From positions 115,070,694 through 115,134,693 of the forward strand of contig OW121741.1 of the NCBI GenBank assembly GCA_933228675.1: DNA of 64,000 nucleotides, read 5' to 3'. Both the position numbers and the translations under genes were made by a program. Source of the stretch: Stomorhina lunata. Taxonomy: Eukaryota > Arthropoda > Insecta > Diptera > Rhiniidae. The notes under the pieces are model-generated. The model made no database searches and was not told the DNA's origin. It saw only the letters and a program-made list of their open reading frames with translations. Shown one piece after another: positions 1-12,066 of this stretch (position 1 is its first letter; every line of letters begins with the position of its first letter).

Positions 1-345
1 AATTTTGGATAAAAAAATTTCTTATAAAAATTTTTATAAAAAAAATTCAGTGAAAAAATTTTTGATGAAATTATTTTCTATAAAAAATTTTTGATAAAAA
101 AATTTTTATGGAAAAATTTTTGATAAAAAAATTTTTATAGAAAAATTTTTGATAAAAAAATTTTTATAGAAAAATTTTTGATAAAAAAATTTTTATAGAA
201 TAATTTTTGATAAAAAAATTTTTATAGAATAATTTTTGATAAAAAAATTTTCTATGGAAAAATTTTCTATCAAAAATGTTTGATAAACAAATTTTCTATA
301 GAATAATTTTGGATAAAAAAATGTTCTATAGAGACAGACAGATAG
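1..345 (-). repeat. Satellite array, about 29-bp unit (cut by window edge)
   Basis: Tandem units reading 'gataaaaaaatttttatag' followed by 'aaaaattttt' repeat about every 29 bp. The array starts before the window and decays after about 300 into a short 'gacagacaga' run. Its reverse complement matches the unit of the array at 31545-32780 (there about 30 bp), so both belong to one family in opposite orientation. No coding content. Confidence 0.85.
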
Positions 346-941
346 AAAAAATTAAGACAGTTCTAAAATTTAGTTTTAGTAAATAAAATAAATTTATTTA
401 TTAAATTTATTAAAATTTATATATGGTCATTTTATAATCTTACTAAAATATTCTGTTAGTTTTTTCCTTTCAAAATTATTAAAACCCAAAATCAAATAAA
501 ACTTTTTTCTTACAAAAATTTTTTGCAGACACACAAAAACAAAATAATTTGTCAAAATCTTAGAAACATTAAGATAATCTAAATATTTTTATGTTCATTT
601 ATAATTTACTAACATCCATTTAAAAACAAAGAAAACTATTTGAAATGTCAAAGAATGATATAAATTATTAAATAAATTGAAAAATATTAAATAAAGCCAA
701 TAAAAACCAAATCAAAGAGATTTTATAAAATTGGCTTATAGAGATAAAGAAGAAAAGAAAAATAAATTTTAAATTTATATGAATATCATCTTACATAAAT
801 ACTTTATTTAGAATTAACTAATTATAAAAATGAAATAAGTGATTTCATTTATTATATCTTTAGAATGTTTTCATTTAATTAAAAATTTATGAAGTTAAAA
901 GATTCACTCCCACATAACAACATTAACATTATATGTATATA
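346..941. other. A+T-rich stretch, nothing recognised
   Basis: Non-repetitive A+T-rich sequence between the satellite and the ACTAGCT-start element. I see no reading frame of interest, no RNA gene and no terminal repeats. Confidence 0.6.
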
Positions 942-3900
942 CTAGCTTTATAACCCGCTACTTCGTTAGCGGCACCATTTGAATTGACAAAGTTACAAAA
1001 TTTACCAAAATAACTTTTTCACTTATTTATCAATTCCGATATAAATTAAATTAAATAATTATTGGTTCTTAAGTTACATATAGGACAAAATAAGTACCTA
1101 CCCTCTACATTTTCAAAAAAGTACTACACACGCCTCCCTTATTTTTGTAGCTGACCCAATTTTGATTGCTAACCCAATTTAAATCTTGTTCTTGTCGCTT
1201 TTGATTTTGAATATTTTACAAAAGTTTCCTTTTTTACCCGTTGTTTACCCCTGATCAGCCAAATTAAAAAAAAATCCGGAGACATGTCCTAATATTTTTA
1301 TTGCTGATCTTAACTCCATTTTTGTTAATTGAAAAAAATACCAAACACCTGTCACATATTTCTTCAATGTCAATAGAACAGTCCATAAATCATTGATTTA
1401 TTTATTATTTTATTGATTTAAACAACATGCACAGTTTAAAAGGAAAAAACCTATCTTTAAATTTTTGACCCGTTTTTGTTATTTTCGATTGCGGTATAAA
1501 TTTTGTTTCTATAATAATTGATTCAAAAATTATATATGGGTCAAAAAAGTACCAAAATTTAGTTTTTATCCTTTTTATTCCCCATTTTTAGCTCATTTAC
1601 GAAAAGTACCTACTAAAAACATGACTTTTTATTTTTCTATTCGATCTAAATCCAATTTAAATTTTTTTTCTGTCGATATTAGTATCAGAGATATAACTTT
1701 ACTAATGTTTTTATTTTCTATCCTATTTTAACCCCAAAACTGTTTAATTTGCAAAAAGTACTGAAAAGTCCCTTAATTTTTAGGGCTGATCTTAGACCAT
1801 TTTAGCGTTCGTTTCCATCCATTAGGTTTAGAAGATATAATGTTATCGATTTTTCCCTTTTTTACCCCTTTGATTGACACATCTCTAATTTATACTTCTG
1901 ACTTCATTAGCTTAAATGAATATTTTCCCGTTTTCACCTTTTAGAACCCCATTTATCGTTAAAGTACCAAGCACATGTTTAATATTTTGTTAACACTTAT
2001 TGATTGTGGCATAAAGTGAGTCTTTATGTTTATAAGTTCAAAAGATACGTATGGGTTAAAAAGAAGTACAAAAATATAGTTTTTACCCTTTTTGGCCCTT
2101 ATTAGTGCCATTTCCAAAAAAAAGTACAGAACACATGTCCCTTTCATTTTCTAGCCGATTATATGATTTATTCATTTTCTAGCCTGTTTTAACCATAAGC
2201 GGCCAAATTAAAAAAAAAATACCGAACCCGTGTCCTTTAATTTTTAATGCTGATCATAGACCAATTTAATCTTTGTTTCTATCACTTTTGATTTATGAGA
2301 TATTACGTTACCGATTTTCCCCCTTTTTACTCCAAAAATTAAAAAAAGGAATTAATCGTTTGTCTTATACTTCTGCAATGTGAATAGACCTGTCTGTAAA
2401 TTATACTTCTGGCTTTATTTGTTTAAATAATATTCATAGTTTTTACTCTTTTGTGCCTCATTTATCGTAAAAGCGCGAAGCACCTTCTTAATTTTTGTTA
2501 GTCCTTATCAATTGTGATGTAAATAGAGTATTTATGTTTATTAGTTCAAGAGATACTTATAGGGTTAATAAAGTACCAAAATATAGTTTTTTCCTTTTTT
2601 CTCCCTTATTAGTTCCATTTCCAAAAAAGTACCAAACTCGTGTCCCTTTTTTTTGCAAGATGATCCAAATCCAATTTTTTACTTTTTTCAGTGTCAATTT
2701 ACCAGCCAATAAATTATGCTTCTGGCTTCATTAGCCGAAAAGATATTCTTAGCAAAAAGCAAAAAACCTACTCTTGAATATTTTCCCTTTTTTACCCTTT
2801 CGTCCCACATTAATCGCAAAAGTACCAAATACGTGTTTAATAGTTTTTTAATGCCTATCAGTTGCGATATAAATTATATTTCTATGTTTATTAGTTCAAA
2901 AGATATATATGGGTTAAAAAAGTACCAAAATATAGTTTTTACCATTTTTTATTCTTATTAGTGCCATTTTTGAAATAGTACCAAATACGTGACCATTTAT
3001 TTTTTTATCCGATTCAAATCCTATTTAAACTTCTTTGCATCGGTGTTAGTTTCGGAGATATGATGTTACTAATTTCTCCCTTTTCAACCCTGTTTTACCC
3101 TTTAAAAGGTCGAATTTCAAAAAAGTACCGAACACGTGTCCCTTAATTTTTAGTGCTGATCTCAGACTAATTTAGTTTTTGTTTCTATCACTTTTGATTT
3201 AGAAGATATATTTTTACCCCCAAAATTAAAAAAAGTACCAAAAATGTATTTTATTTTTTCTTTGTCAATCGACCAGTCAATAAATTATACTTCTGGCTTC
3301 ATTAGCCTAAAAGATATCCATAGCTAAAAACAAAAAACCTACCCTTAAATATTTTCCCTTTTTTACCATTTTGTACCCCATTAATCGCAAAAGTACCAAA
3401 TACGTATTTAATTGTTTTTTAATATCTATCTGTTGCGATATAAATTATGTTTCTATGTTTATTAGTTCAAAAGATACATATTAGTTGAAAAAAGTACCAA
3501 AATATAGTTTTTACCCTTTTTTATCCTTATTAATGTCATTCCCAAAAAAGTACCAAGCACGTGTCTCCTTATTTTCCTAGCCGATTCAAATCCAATTTCA
3601 ACTTTGTTTGCATCGATGTTGGTTTCGGAGATATGATGTTACTAATTTCTCCCTTTTCTACCCTGTTTTACCTTCTAAGAGGTTGAACTTAAAAAAAGTA
3701 CCGAACATGTGTTCCTTAATTTTAAGTGCCAATCTCAGACCAATTTAGTTTTTGTTTCTATCACTTTTGGTTTAGAAGATATACTTTACCGATTTTTACC
3801 CCCAAAATTAAAAAAAAAAGTACCAAACACGTAGCTTATTTCTTTTCAATGTAAATCTACCAGTCAATAAATTATACTTCTAACTTCATTAGCCTAAAAG

Positions 3901-5630
3901 ATATCCATGGCTAAAAAGCAAAAAACCTATCCTTGAATATATTCCCTTATTTACCCTTTTGTACCCCATTAATCGCAAAAGTGCCAAATACGTATTTAGT
4001 TCTTTTTTAAAATCTATCGGTTGCGATATAAAATATGTTTCTATGTTTATTAGTTCAAAAGATACATATGGGTTAAAAAAAGTACCAAAATATAGTTTTT
4101 ACCCTTTTTTATCCTTATTGGTGCCATTTTCAAAAAAGTACTAAACACGTGTCCCCTTATTTTTCTAGCCGATTTAAATCCAATTTCAACTTTGTTTCTA
4201 TCTGTATTGGTTTCGGAGATATGATGTTACTGATTTCTCCCTTTTCTACCCTGTTTTACCTTCTAGGAGGTTTAATTTCATAAAAGTACCGAACACGTGT
4301 CCCTTGGTTTTAAGTGCCGATCTCAGACCAATTTAGTTTTTGTTTCTATCACTTTTGGTTTAGAAGATATACTTTACAGATTTTTACCCCCAAAATTAAA
4401 AAAAAAGTACCAAACTCGTAGTTTATTTTTTTCAATGTCCATCGACCAGTCAATAAATTATACTTCTGGCTCCATTAGCCTTAAAGATATCCATGGCTAA
4501 AAACCAAAAAACCTATCCTTGAATATTTTTCCTTTTTTTACCCTTTTGTACCCCATTAATCGCAAAAGTACCAAATACGTATTTAGTTCTTTTTTAATAT
4601 CTATCGGTTGCGATATAAAATGTGTTTCTATGTTTATTAGTTCAAAAGATACATATGGGTTAAAAAAAGTACCAAAATATAGTTTTTACCCTTTTTTATC
4701 CTTATTAGTGCCATTTTCAAAAAAGTACCAAACACGTGTCCCCTTATTTTTGTAGGCGATTCAAATCCAATTTCAACTTTGTTTCTGTCTATGTTGGTTT
4801 CGGAGATATGATGTTACTAATTTCTCCCTTTTCTACCCTGTTTTGCCCGCTAGGCAGCCGATTTTCAAAAAAGTACCGAACACGTGTCCCTTAATTTTTA
4901 GTGCTAATCTCAAGCCAATTTAATTTTCGCTTCTATCGCTGTTGGTTAAGGAGATATAATGTTACCGATTTTTCCCTTTTTTACCCTTTTAATTGAAAAA
5001 AGTACCAAACACATATTTAATATTTTGTACTGGGCAATCGACCTCCCTATAAATTTTATTGGTAGCTTTATTGGTTCAAGTCAAATACAAAGAAAAAGAA
5101 AAATGGACCTACCCTAAATTTTTTTCCCCGCTTTTCCCCCTTTTTGAACCCTGAATCAAAAAAGTACCAAACACGTGTCTAATATTTTTTTCTTGTTTAC
5201 CGGCTCCGTTTTGAATTTTGTTACTCTGTTGATTGGTTCAAAAGATACACATGGGTTTAAAAAAGTACCAACATTTTATTTTTACCCTTTTTACCCCCTA
5301 TTTGTCCCATCTGCCAAAAAGTACCAAACACGTGTCTACTTATTTTTGCAGCTGATCCCAACGCAATTTCAATTTTGGGCCTATGACGTTTACTTCCGGA
5401 GATACAGTATTACTAATTTTTCCCTTTTTTACCCCTTTTTACCCCCTTAGAGGCCGAATTTCAAAAAATCCCGTCTTAGTGGATCTATACTTTGAAAAAG
5501 GTACTCGCTGTCAAAATTTCAGCTCTCTAGCTTTAGCCGTTTGGGCTGTGCGATGATGAGTCAGTCAGTCAGTCAGTCAGTCAGTCAGTCACGTTAGAGT
5601 TTTATATATATAGATAGATAGATGTATGTA
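942..5630 (+). mobile_element. ACTAGCT-start element filled with higher-order tandem repeats
   Basis: The left end reads 'actagctttataacccgct' then 'acttcgttagcgg', a start seen in a very common class of insect dispersed repeats. The right end reads 'gctctctagctttagccg', then 'tttgggctgtgcgatgatg', an (AGTC)n run and 'tatatatagatagatagat'. Between them are about 30 blocks of roughly 145 bp, most carrying 'aaaagtaccaaacacgtgt' (with the hexamer CACGTG) and a later 'ggagatatgatgttac'. Blocks are grouped: the anchor TAATCGCAAA recurs at 2811, 3382, 3970 and 4557, giving a ~587-bp higher-order unit. Open frames here are short by-products of the T-rich repeats. The superfamily is uncertain; a Helitron-related or non-LTR-derived non-autonomous element is possible. 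Confidence 0.65.
5553..5592. repeat. (AGTC)n microsatellite
   Basis: About ten tandem 'agtc' units next to the right end of the element that starts near 942. The position suggests it is part of that element's 3' tail rather than a chance microsatellite. Confidence 0.9.
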
Positions 5631-6350
5631 TGTATTTTGTTAGTACTTTAAGTGGCATTTACAATACAAAACGTTAGCCTGCAACACCCACATTTAAATA
5701 CATTAATTGAATTTCCTTTCTTTTTTGTTTAATCTCACATTTATTTTAAAGTCTTAAACACATTTTACTTTGCTTTTAAATTTTTTTTTTTGAATTTAAT
5801 TTACCTCAATATTTATATGTATAAACTCTTTCATATGGAAAACCTTGTTAAGTTAAGTTAAGATCAAAGTCATGACAAGAGTAAGAGTAACATAGAGTTA
5901 AAGCTAAAACTTGTTGCATTTATTTTAAATAAAATAGTTAAAAGAAAACTACATAGTATTTGTTCTTTATAAATTTGCTGGTAACTTCAAACTGTTGCAA
6001 CAAGATGTTTAAACAAGACAACCACTTTTTGTTGCTTCTTGCTAAAACAAAAGACCACCACCGTCTGACTGACTCCAACGCCTTGTTGCAACACTATTAT
6101 CACCAACGCCACTGATTCTTCGTATTTAAAGTACTTTAATAGTATTTATAGGTAAGATTTGGAGTAAAGCTCAAGTAAAAGAGGCTATACAAGAAAACAG
6201 AGAATTTGAAGGCCTTATAAAATATTTTAACTTTTCTTTAAGTCACTTTATAGAAGCAAGGGCAAAATCGACGCATTCAATATCGATCGAAATGTAAGAT
6301 ACATATTTTAGAAATATTTGTGAAGCATACTTTTAGGATAATCTAAATAA
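5631..6350. other. Unassigned stretch
   Basis: Mostly A+T-rich. A slightly more complex patch near 6000-6120 has several 'gttgc' and 'ccaacgcc' words. No open frame or RNA signature supports a gene. Confidence 0.5.
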
Positions 6351-6567
6351 GCTCTGTGGCAATAAATAGTAATGGCTTAAGTCGAAATTTCGTATTTTGA
6401 GACATTAAGTGTTTTGTCTAAAAGATATAAGACTTTTGTATAGAAAAGCTAAACTGTAAATACTTATAGTATTATTAATAATAAAATTGAATACTTTGAT
6501 AAGAATATATGATAAAATTTAAAAGCACTTATATCAACTTAAGCCATTATCATATATAGTCGCAGAT
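6351..6567. mobile_element. MITE of the CTGTGGCAAT family, short copy
   Basis: The left end 'ctctgtggcaataaatagt' plus 'aatggcttaagtcga' is matched, as a reverse complement, by the right end 'tcaacttaagccattatc' plus 'atatatagtcgcagat'. The inverted ends share the words GGCTTAAGT and (t)ctgtg/gcagat. Length is about 217 bp with no coding capacity. Two longer relatives lie at 7069-7846 and 53029-53628. Confidence 0.65.
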
Positions 6568-7068
6568 ATATAACATATAAGGTGCCTGATGGTATTTTAT
6601 ATAAACAAAATGTTTTGACAAACTAAACGATATGTTTAGAGATCCAATTTTATTCAACTTTTTTCAAAATAAATTATTCTAAAAATCCCTAAGGTATGTT
6701 GCACAATATTTGCTTATATATCTGAGTTAAAGGTAAAGGTCTATTTGAGACCTTGAGTTGGCTTTTTGATTGCCTATATAATAGGGTGTTTTGTAAGAAG
6801 CCAATATATGATTTCTTCTTCTGGTCCAAAATGAAGATTATCTTGAATTTCAAGTATGTATTGTGAGGTATTTATTGGCTGGAATGAAAGTGGAATCAAC
6901 ATTTTTAACTAGTCCTTGTGATAATTTAAAATTCCGTTAGAAAGTTTAAGGATTTCGAAAAATGTATGGCAATAATTTTTACCTCAATATTTAGTCGGTT
7001 ATATTATTTAGTCGGTTAACCCCAATCACTGAGGTCAAATGTAGTCCAATAGTCTATATATCTATATA
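6568..7068. other. Unassigned stretch
   Basis: A+T-rich, with a tiny direct repeat of 'atttagtcggtta' near 6990-7020. Nothing else recognised. Confidence 0.5.
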
Positions 7069-7846
7069 TCTGTGGCAATATGAAAGAGTAGCTTAAGTCG
7101 ACATAAGAGAGTTGAGTTACGGCATTTAGTGCATTACAGAAGAAGACGCTTAAATGTGTTTAGTCCGTTTAAAAAATTCTATTTTTTATCAATGTTATGT
7201 AAGTTTACTTTTAAGCTTAAGTTTTTTTAATCAATAATGTATTGATCAAAACGACTTATGTACACATATTTTTGTTTACATATGTGACAGCGCATAGATC
7301 TTCCTGACAGCGCATAGATCTTCCTGACAGCGCATAGATCTTCCTGACGTCATAAGATGTGTCGCTTTCAAATGAGACCAATACCAATACGCTCAGTGAT
7401 GGTACACCAAAGATACACGTATTTAAATCTTTCCTTTTCTATTTAGAGCGCCACATATTCAGATTTTTCGTTCATAATATAAAGATATCGCTTAACTTCA
7501 CATAAGCCGTATCAATGTTGACCTTGCAAAAATAAAGTCACTATATTCAAACAACTTATGTTTACATAAAACTGCACAATATATACTTTTTATTTAAACA
7601 AAACCGCTAAAAGTTCAACGCAAATTTCAGTTTTGAAAAAGCGCTTAAGTAGAAAAAGCGTAAGATCTTCAGGATTTAACAATATTTTTTTTATATTCAT
7701 TCTCTTTTTTAATAAATAAACATGTTACCAATATATTAATAAATAAATTATTCTCAGAAATCAAGCAGAAGAAAAATTACACAAAATTAATGATATCTCA
7801 AAACTTCAATCTTCGACTTAAGCTTACTTACTGAAATGACGTATAT
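7069..7846. mobile_element. MITE of the CTGTGGCAAT family, long copy with internal insertion
   Basis: Starts 'tctgtggcaatatgaaag' plus 'agtagcttaagtcgacat' and runs collinear with the reverse complement of 53029-53628 over nearly its whole length. Shared blocks include 'cttaaatgtgtttagtccg', 'caatgttatgta' and 'aacttatgtttacataaaac'. The right end ('cgacttaagcttacttac') is diverged. It differs from the 53-kb copy mainly by a 169-bp insertion at 7284-7452. Confidence 0.75.
7284..7452. mobile_element. Nested insertion with a tripled 20-bp repeat
   Basis: This segment is absent from the sister copy at 53029-53628 and is flanked by ACATAT at 7278-7283 and 7453-7458, a likely 6-bp target duplication. 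Its left part is three exact tandem copies of 'tgacagcgcatagatcttcc' (7285-7344). Its ends, 'gtgacagcgc' and 'gagcgcca', are weakly inverted. Family unknown. Confidence 0.6.
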
Positions 7847-8329
7847 TTACTACCTCTAAGTCAAATTCCAAGCATATTTTAGAAATCCATGCGCTTCGAT
7901 GTTGTGTAGATGAAAGATTTTTCTCTATTTGATTTTTTCATCGAAGTTTCGGAAGTTCTCTTTTAACATAAGGGCCGCCGTTTTTATTCTAATTTTGTCT
8001 TTCTCATAGTAATTATTTTTTATAATAGTGGGTTACTAGCCCGTTGTCCTAACCCATATTTTTATAGTTCTTGTGGATGAAATAATATGTTAACTCACTG
8101 TTTGGGTGATACCACGTGGAGGTCAGTATCTACAGTTAAAATAAAGGATAACCAAGATAAGTCTGGACTTACCAAGATGCGACCAATCAGAACCGTTTTT
8201 TTCTATCCTACATCACACTTAAATATTGGCTCGGAACACAAAATTTTCGTTTCCGGGAATTTTAAATCGTTAATCCCTAGAGAATTTTCAAAAATGATAT
8301 CATAACTTAAAAATTAACGTCCGATCGAA
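7847..8329. other. Unassigned stretch
   Basis: A+T-rich sequence with a short 72-codon frame (8087-8305) that shows no domain, no splice context and no repeat support. I do not call it a gene. Confidence 0.5.
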
Positions 8330-8900
8330 ATTGTAGAAAAATTTTAAAATTTCAGTAGAAAAGGAAATACAAAAAAATTTTGTAGTCGGTTAAGTTCGAA
8401 TAAATATATGTTCCCCAAATATCAATATAGTTTAAACCAAGGGACATTTCTGCTTCCTATAGGGACTTTTATGCTTTTAAACCAATTTCTAACAATTTAT
8501 GTCAATGGAATAGGGAAGCGGTAGAAAATGGTTTAAAAAGTAAAATACAGAAGAAGGTTTTATAGTCAGTCAAGATCGACTATATGTGAACAGAATGTCA
8601 ATTTATATTATAATTTTCTTAAATCAAATGACATTTTAATCGCTATTGGGGCTTATATGATTCTGAACCATATTGCAATAATTTATCTAAATAGAACAAG
8701 TTAGTGGTAGAAGTGAGTTAAAAGTAAATGAAGTAGAAAAGAATTATAGTTCGTAGACCGAGTGTCAATGTAGTTCATTACATAATATTTTTTTTTTCCT
8801 AGGGACTTATATGCCTGCTAAATAGGGTAGTGGTAGAAAATGGGTTAAAGAGTATAACACATAGGAAAATATTATAGTAGATCAAGCTGAACCATGTGTG
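8330..8900. repeat. Diverged tandem repeat, about 183 bp
   Basis: The motif 'tagtcggttaagttcga' and its variants recur at about 8378, 8560, 8743 and 8872. Each is followed by 'atgtg-aac-gaatgtc-a' and later by 'gggact-tatatgc' and 'ggtagtggtagaaaatgg'. Spacing is 182, 183 and 129 bp. The 'tagtcggtcaag' word also occurs at the tails of the DINE-like elements here, so this may be an old internal expansion of such an element. Confidence 0.6.
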
Positions 8901-9204
8901 AACTAAATGTCGAAATAATATATATTACAATTTTCTTAATAATTTGGATATTTCTGTACAAATGTTATTACTACAGAGACTTGTAACGTAATTGGAGTCA
9001 AATTAGGCAATTGACATACAATTTTTCATATTTAACTCATATATTAAAAGTTTCAGCTTAAAACTGTCATTTGAATTTTTAAGTTATAGGGTAGTTGAAA
9101 AGCTTTTAAGAGTAAGTTTTTAATAGGAGATCTTAAACTAGATATTCTACTTTATTCGTTAACAAAAAATAAAGTTATAATAAGGTTTTAAATGAAATTC
9201 TGCA

Positions 9205-9676
9205 TATAAATATATATATATATATAATATTTTTATGATTACTAAGTTGGTATGACCAAGTTCTGACAGGTCGCTCCACTGAAAATTGCTTAAAGTTAAT
9301 TAAATCGTAAACTGTACATTTGATTACGCTATGATCTTTAGCAAAGTTGTGGCGCATGAGCGGACGAAGGTGTCCAAGATAGTATGACCAATTTTCGGCT
9401 GGTGGCGCCACTGAACATCACTTATAATGCATTTAATCGTAAACTGTGATTTGGTGCGATTAGTTGAATCATAAACTTAACATATAATTTTGTAATGATC
9501 TTAAACAAAGTGGTTGTGCTTATGATGTCAAAGGTTTATAAGTTCGACAGATGGCGCCACTGAATATTAATAAAAAATAATTAAATCGTAAACAATGCAT
9601 TTTATTCTGGAAAAAATCAATAAAATGATTCAAACTTATTTTAGTTGGTGGAGTAGCAATGCGCGCAGGGTACAGC
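9205..9676 (-). mobile_element. ACTAGCT-type element, minus strand, with internal repeats
   Basis: Read on the minus strand it begins 'actagctgtaccctgcgcgc' plus 'attgctactccacc', matching the start style of the element at 942. It ends near an (AT)n run at 9208-9225. Inside, the block 'ggcgccactgaa' plus 'aattaaatcgtaaac' (plus-strand text) occurs three times, at about 9270, 9400 and 9550, giving diverged units of roughly 130-150 bp. No coding capacity. Confidence 0.6.
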
Positions 9677-9929
9677 TAGTTTATGAATAAAATATAAACC
9701 GATTTCTACAAAGTTTATTTTTTGGGTTATATTTTTAGTCTTTCACTTTTATATACTTACATATTTTAAGACTGATTTGATTATGTTCTCTTTCAAGGAG
9801 GTCGAATTAACAAATAGCCTATGGTTGGTTTATTATAATAATTTTGGAATATAAATGATCCAGCTACGACACAACCTTTGGTGAAGACGATGGTAAAAAC
9901 AGCTTTCTTTATATAAATTTAAAGTAAAA

Positions 9930-10330
9930 GAGTTTTCTAACGAAAATGTACCAGGAAGGTTCTTTTCCCTAAAAAGATTGTATCTATAGAAATGTTGGCA
10001 TAGTTTTTTATAGCAAACAAACGTTTTCTAAAGGAACGTTAAAGTAAATTATTTACTAAAGATAAAAAGTAAAAGTTTTCTTTAGAAATAATGGAAGCTA
10101 TCGATAGCCAAAAAGAAATAATATTTTTTTAAAAAATGATGAAAGTAAGAAAGTTTTCTACAGAAAGATTTAAAATGTTAAGTTTATTCCAAAAATATAC
10201 TTAACATTAGAAATTTCAAAGTGAAAAGTTTTTCTAAATATGAAAACAGTTTTCTTTGATATAGAAAAATTATAACCAAAAGCATATTCTAGAGACAAAT
10301 TAAAAGCTTTCTAAATTATCAGGCCTTAAT
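9930..10330. repeat. Relic of a 'gttttcta-aga' repeat
   Basis: Words such as 'agttttcta', 'aaagttttctttagaaa' and 'gaaagttttctacagaaag' recur irregularly. They look like a decayed relative of the 'ttttctatagaaaa' satellites elsewhere in the window, but no clean period remains. Confidence 0.4.
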
Positions 10331-11326
10331 CATGTTCCCTTTAGGTAATATTCAAAGGTTTTGTGTAGGCGTTTGCTATGTAGTTTCCTAAGTACAATAT
10401 ATAACTTTGTATAAACTCAATATCCTCCAACATGTACGAATACAATCTGAAAATGTGTGTCTTTTGGTAACAAAAGTTTATTTAAAGTATACCATTACCA
10501 ACACACACACACACACATATATCTTTACCTATTTATTTACATTTACCTTTTACATTTTACACTTTATAGTTGAATGTTTTGTAGATACATTTTACTGGAT
10601 ATATTTTCATAGACGTTTGCTTTAGCCTAAGTAAATTGTAATTAAATTTAATGTTCTGTTACAAGTTTATCCTTCTTAAAACAAAAGTCATAGACCAGAA
10701 ATACTTAACAGGAAGGTAAGTATCTTGATTATTACAATATATAGGAGTATACAAATATTTTGTAGTTTTGGTATAAACTAAAAATTTATTGGAACTAAAG
10801 AACAGGATATGACTTTAAGTAATAACAAGATTTATTGATAGGAATCAGGAAATTTGAAACTGATGTAATTTAAGTAATTGTATTGAATTGCAACAAATAA
10901 ACTATTAATCAAAATGAAAAAAGTTTGTGAAAAGTTTTTCGTTTCGTTAAAGGAAATGCAGACAGATAGAGAATTTGGCCTTAAGATTATTATAACAAAG
11001 AATGATATATATAACTTTGTTTGTTTTGGGGTGTTTTTAATTGGTATTTGTTTTTAGTTTGGTTTAAAATTTAAATTGAAACTTAAACTTGAATTTGTTT
11101 AATTAATGTTAACAGATAAAAACTGAAGTTTGATACTAAAATTGAGTTTGTGAAATCGATATTTAGAGCAAAATATAATTTTTGATATTTTCATGTTTGA
11201 AAGCTCTGTTGTATGGGCATAATTTAATTTAGATACAAATAGTTATTTAGTTTTGGTACTTGCCTAGAAATGTTAGTACCTTTTTAGTGAGTACTTAAAC
11301 TAGTTGTAAGGCAAAAAAAAAAACAC
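10331..11326. other. Unassigned stretch with (AC)n
   Basis: Contains a short (CA)n run at about 10500-10517. Otherwise A+T-rich unique-looking sequence with no supported gene or RNA. Confidence 0.5.
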
Positions 11327-12066
11327 AAGTAAGAAAAGCTATAGTCGGTCAAGCCCGACAATATCATACCCTTCACTACTAGGGTCAAATATCTACAAAC
11401 AATTAAAGAGTTTTCCTTAAGTCTTAGAGGCATACATACATATACTATGTGCTATTTTTTCAAAATTTTGAGATATGTGTCATTTCCGGCTAAGGACCTG
11501 ATATGGGAGCTAGGGGCAATTGTGAACCGATTGTTACTAAATTTTGGTTATTGGTTTATATTTACAAAATATTTATCTGTGCAAAGTTTAAGTAATCAAA
11601 TGTATTTATCTTCGGAGTTATTAACGTTTTTGTGCATTTATGTGTATATAAACGTCTTTTGAGAATGTGTCTTGTATGGGAGGTATGGTCAAATATGGGC
11701 CGATTTCTACAAAATTAGGTACACTGATTAACGTTATGATAATAAATATTTGTGCTGAATATTATTAAAATACAGCTAAACTTGTGGCTGTAAGGGACCA
11801 AAAACTTCATTCCGGGAAGGCATTCCTATGGGAGGTACCCGAAATAGTAATCCGATTTAACCCAAAATATGAACCTGTGCCAAATTTCATCAAATTATCT
11901 TTACCAGCCTGCCAGACAGCCGGACCGACATCGTTAAAACAACTCAGAAAGTGATTCTAAGTCTATTGGTATACTAAAAGGTGGGTCTCGGACTAATATT
12001 TCTATGCGTTACAAACATCAGCACAAACCCAATATTACCTTTCCACCTATGGTGGTAAAATATATA
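11327..12066 (-). mobile_element. DINE-1/INE-1-like element (copy A)
   Basis: The minus-strand tail 'aagtaagaaaagctatagtc' plus 'ggtcaagcccgac' is followed by 'atacccttcactac'. The other end carries 'gccagacagccggaccgac', then 'cagaaagtgattctaag', 'ggtgggtctcgg', 'tatgcgttacaaacatcag' and the terminal hairpin arm 'cctttccacctatggtgg'. Order and wording match the copies at 34525-35266 and 60812-62578. This is the layout of DINE-1/INE-1/mini-me elements, non-autonomous and Helitron-related in Diptera. Short frames inside are not genes. Confidence 0.75.

Noticed and set aside
2495..5450. Series of similar small frames (KVPKYSFYPF-type)
   Set aside because: They repeat because the underlying ~587-bp units repeat; frames are interrupted in most units and there is no start or splice consistency.
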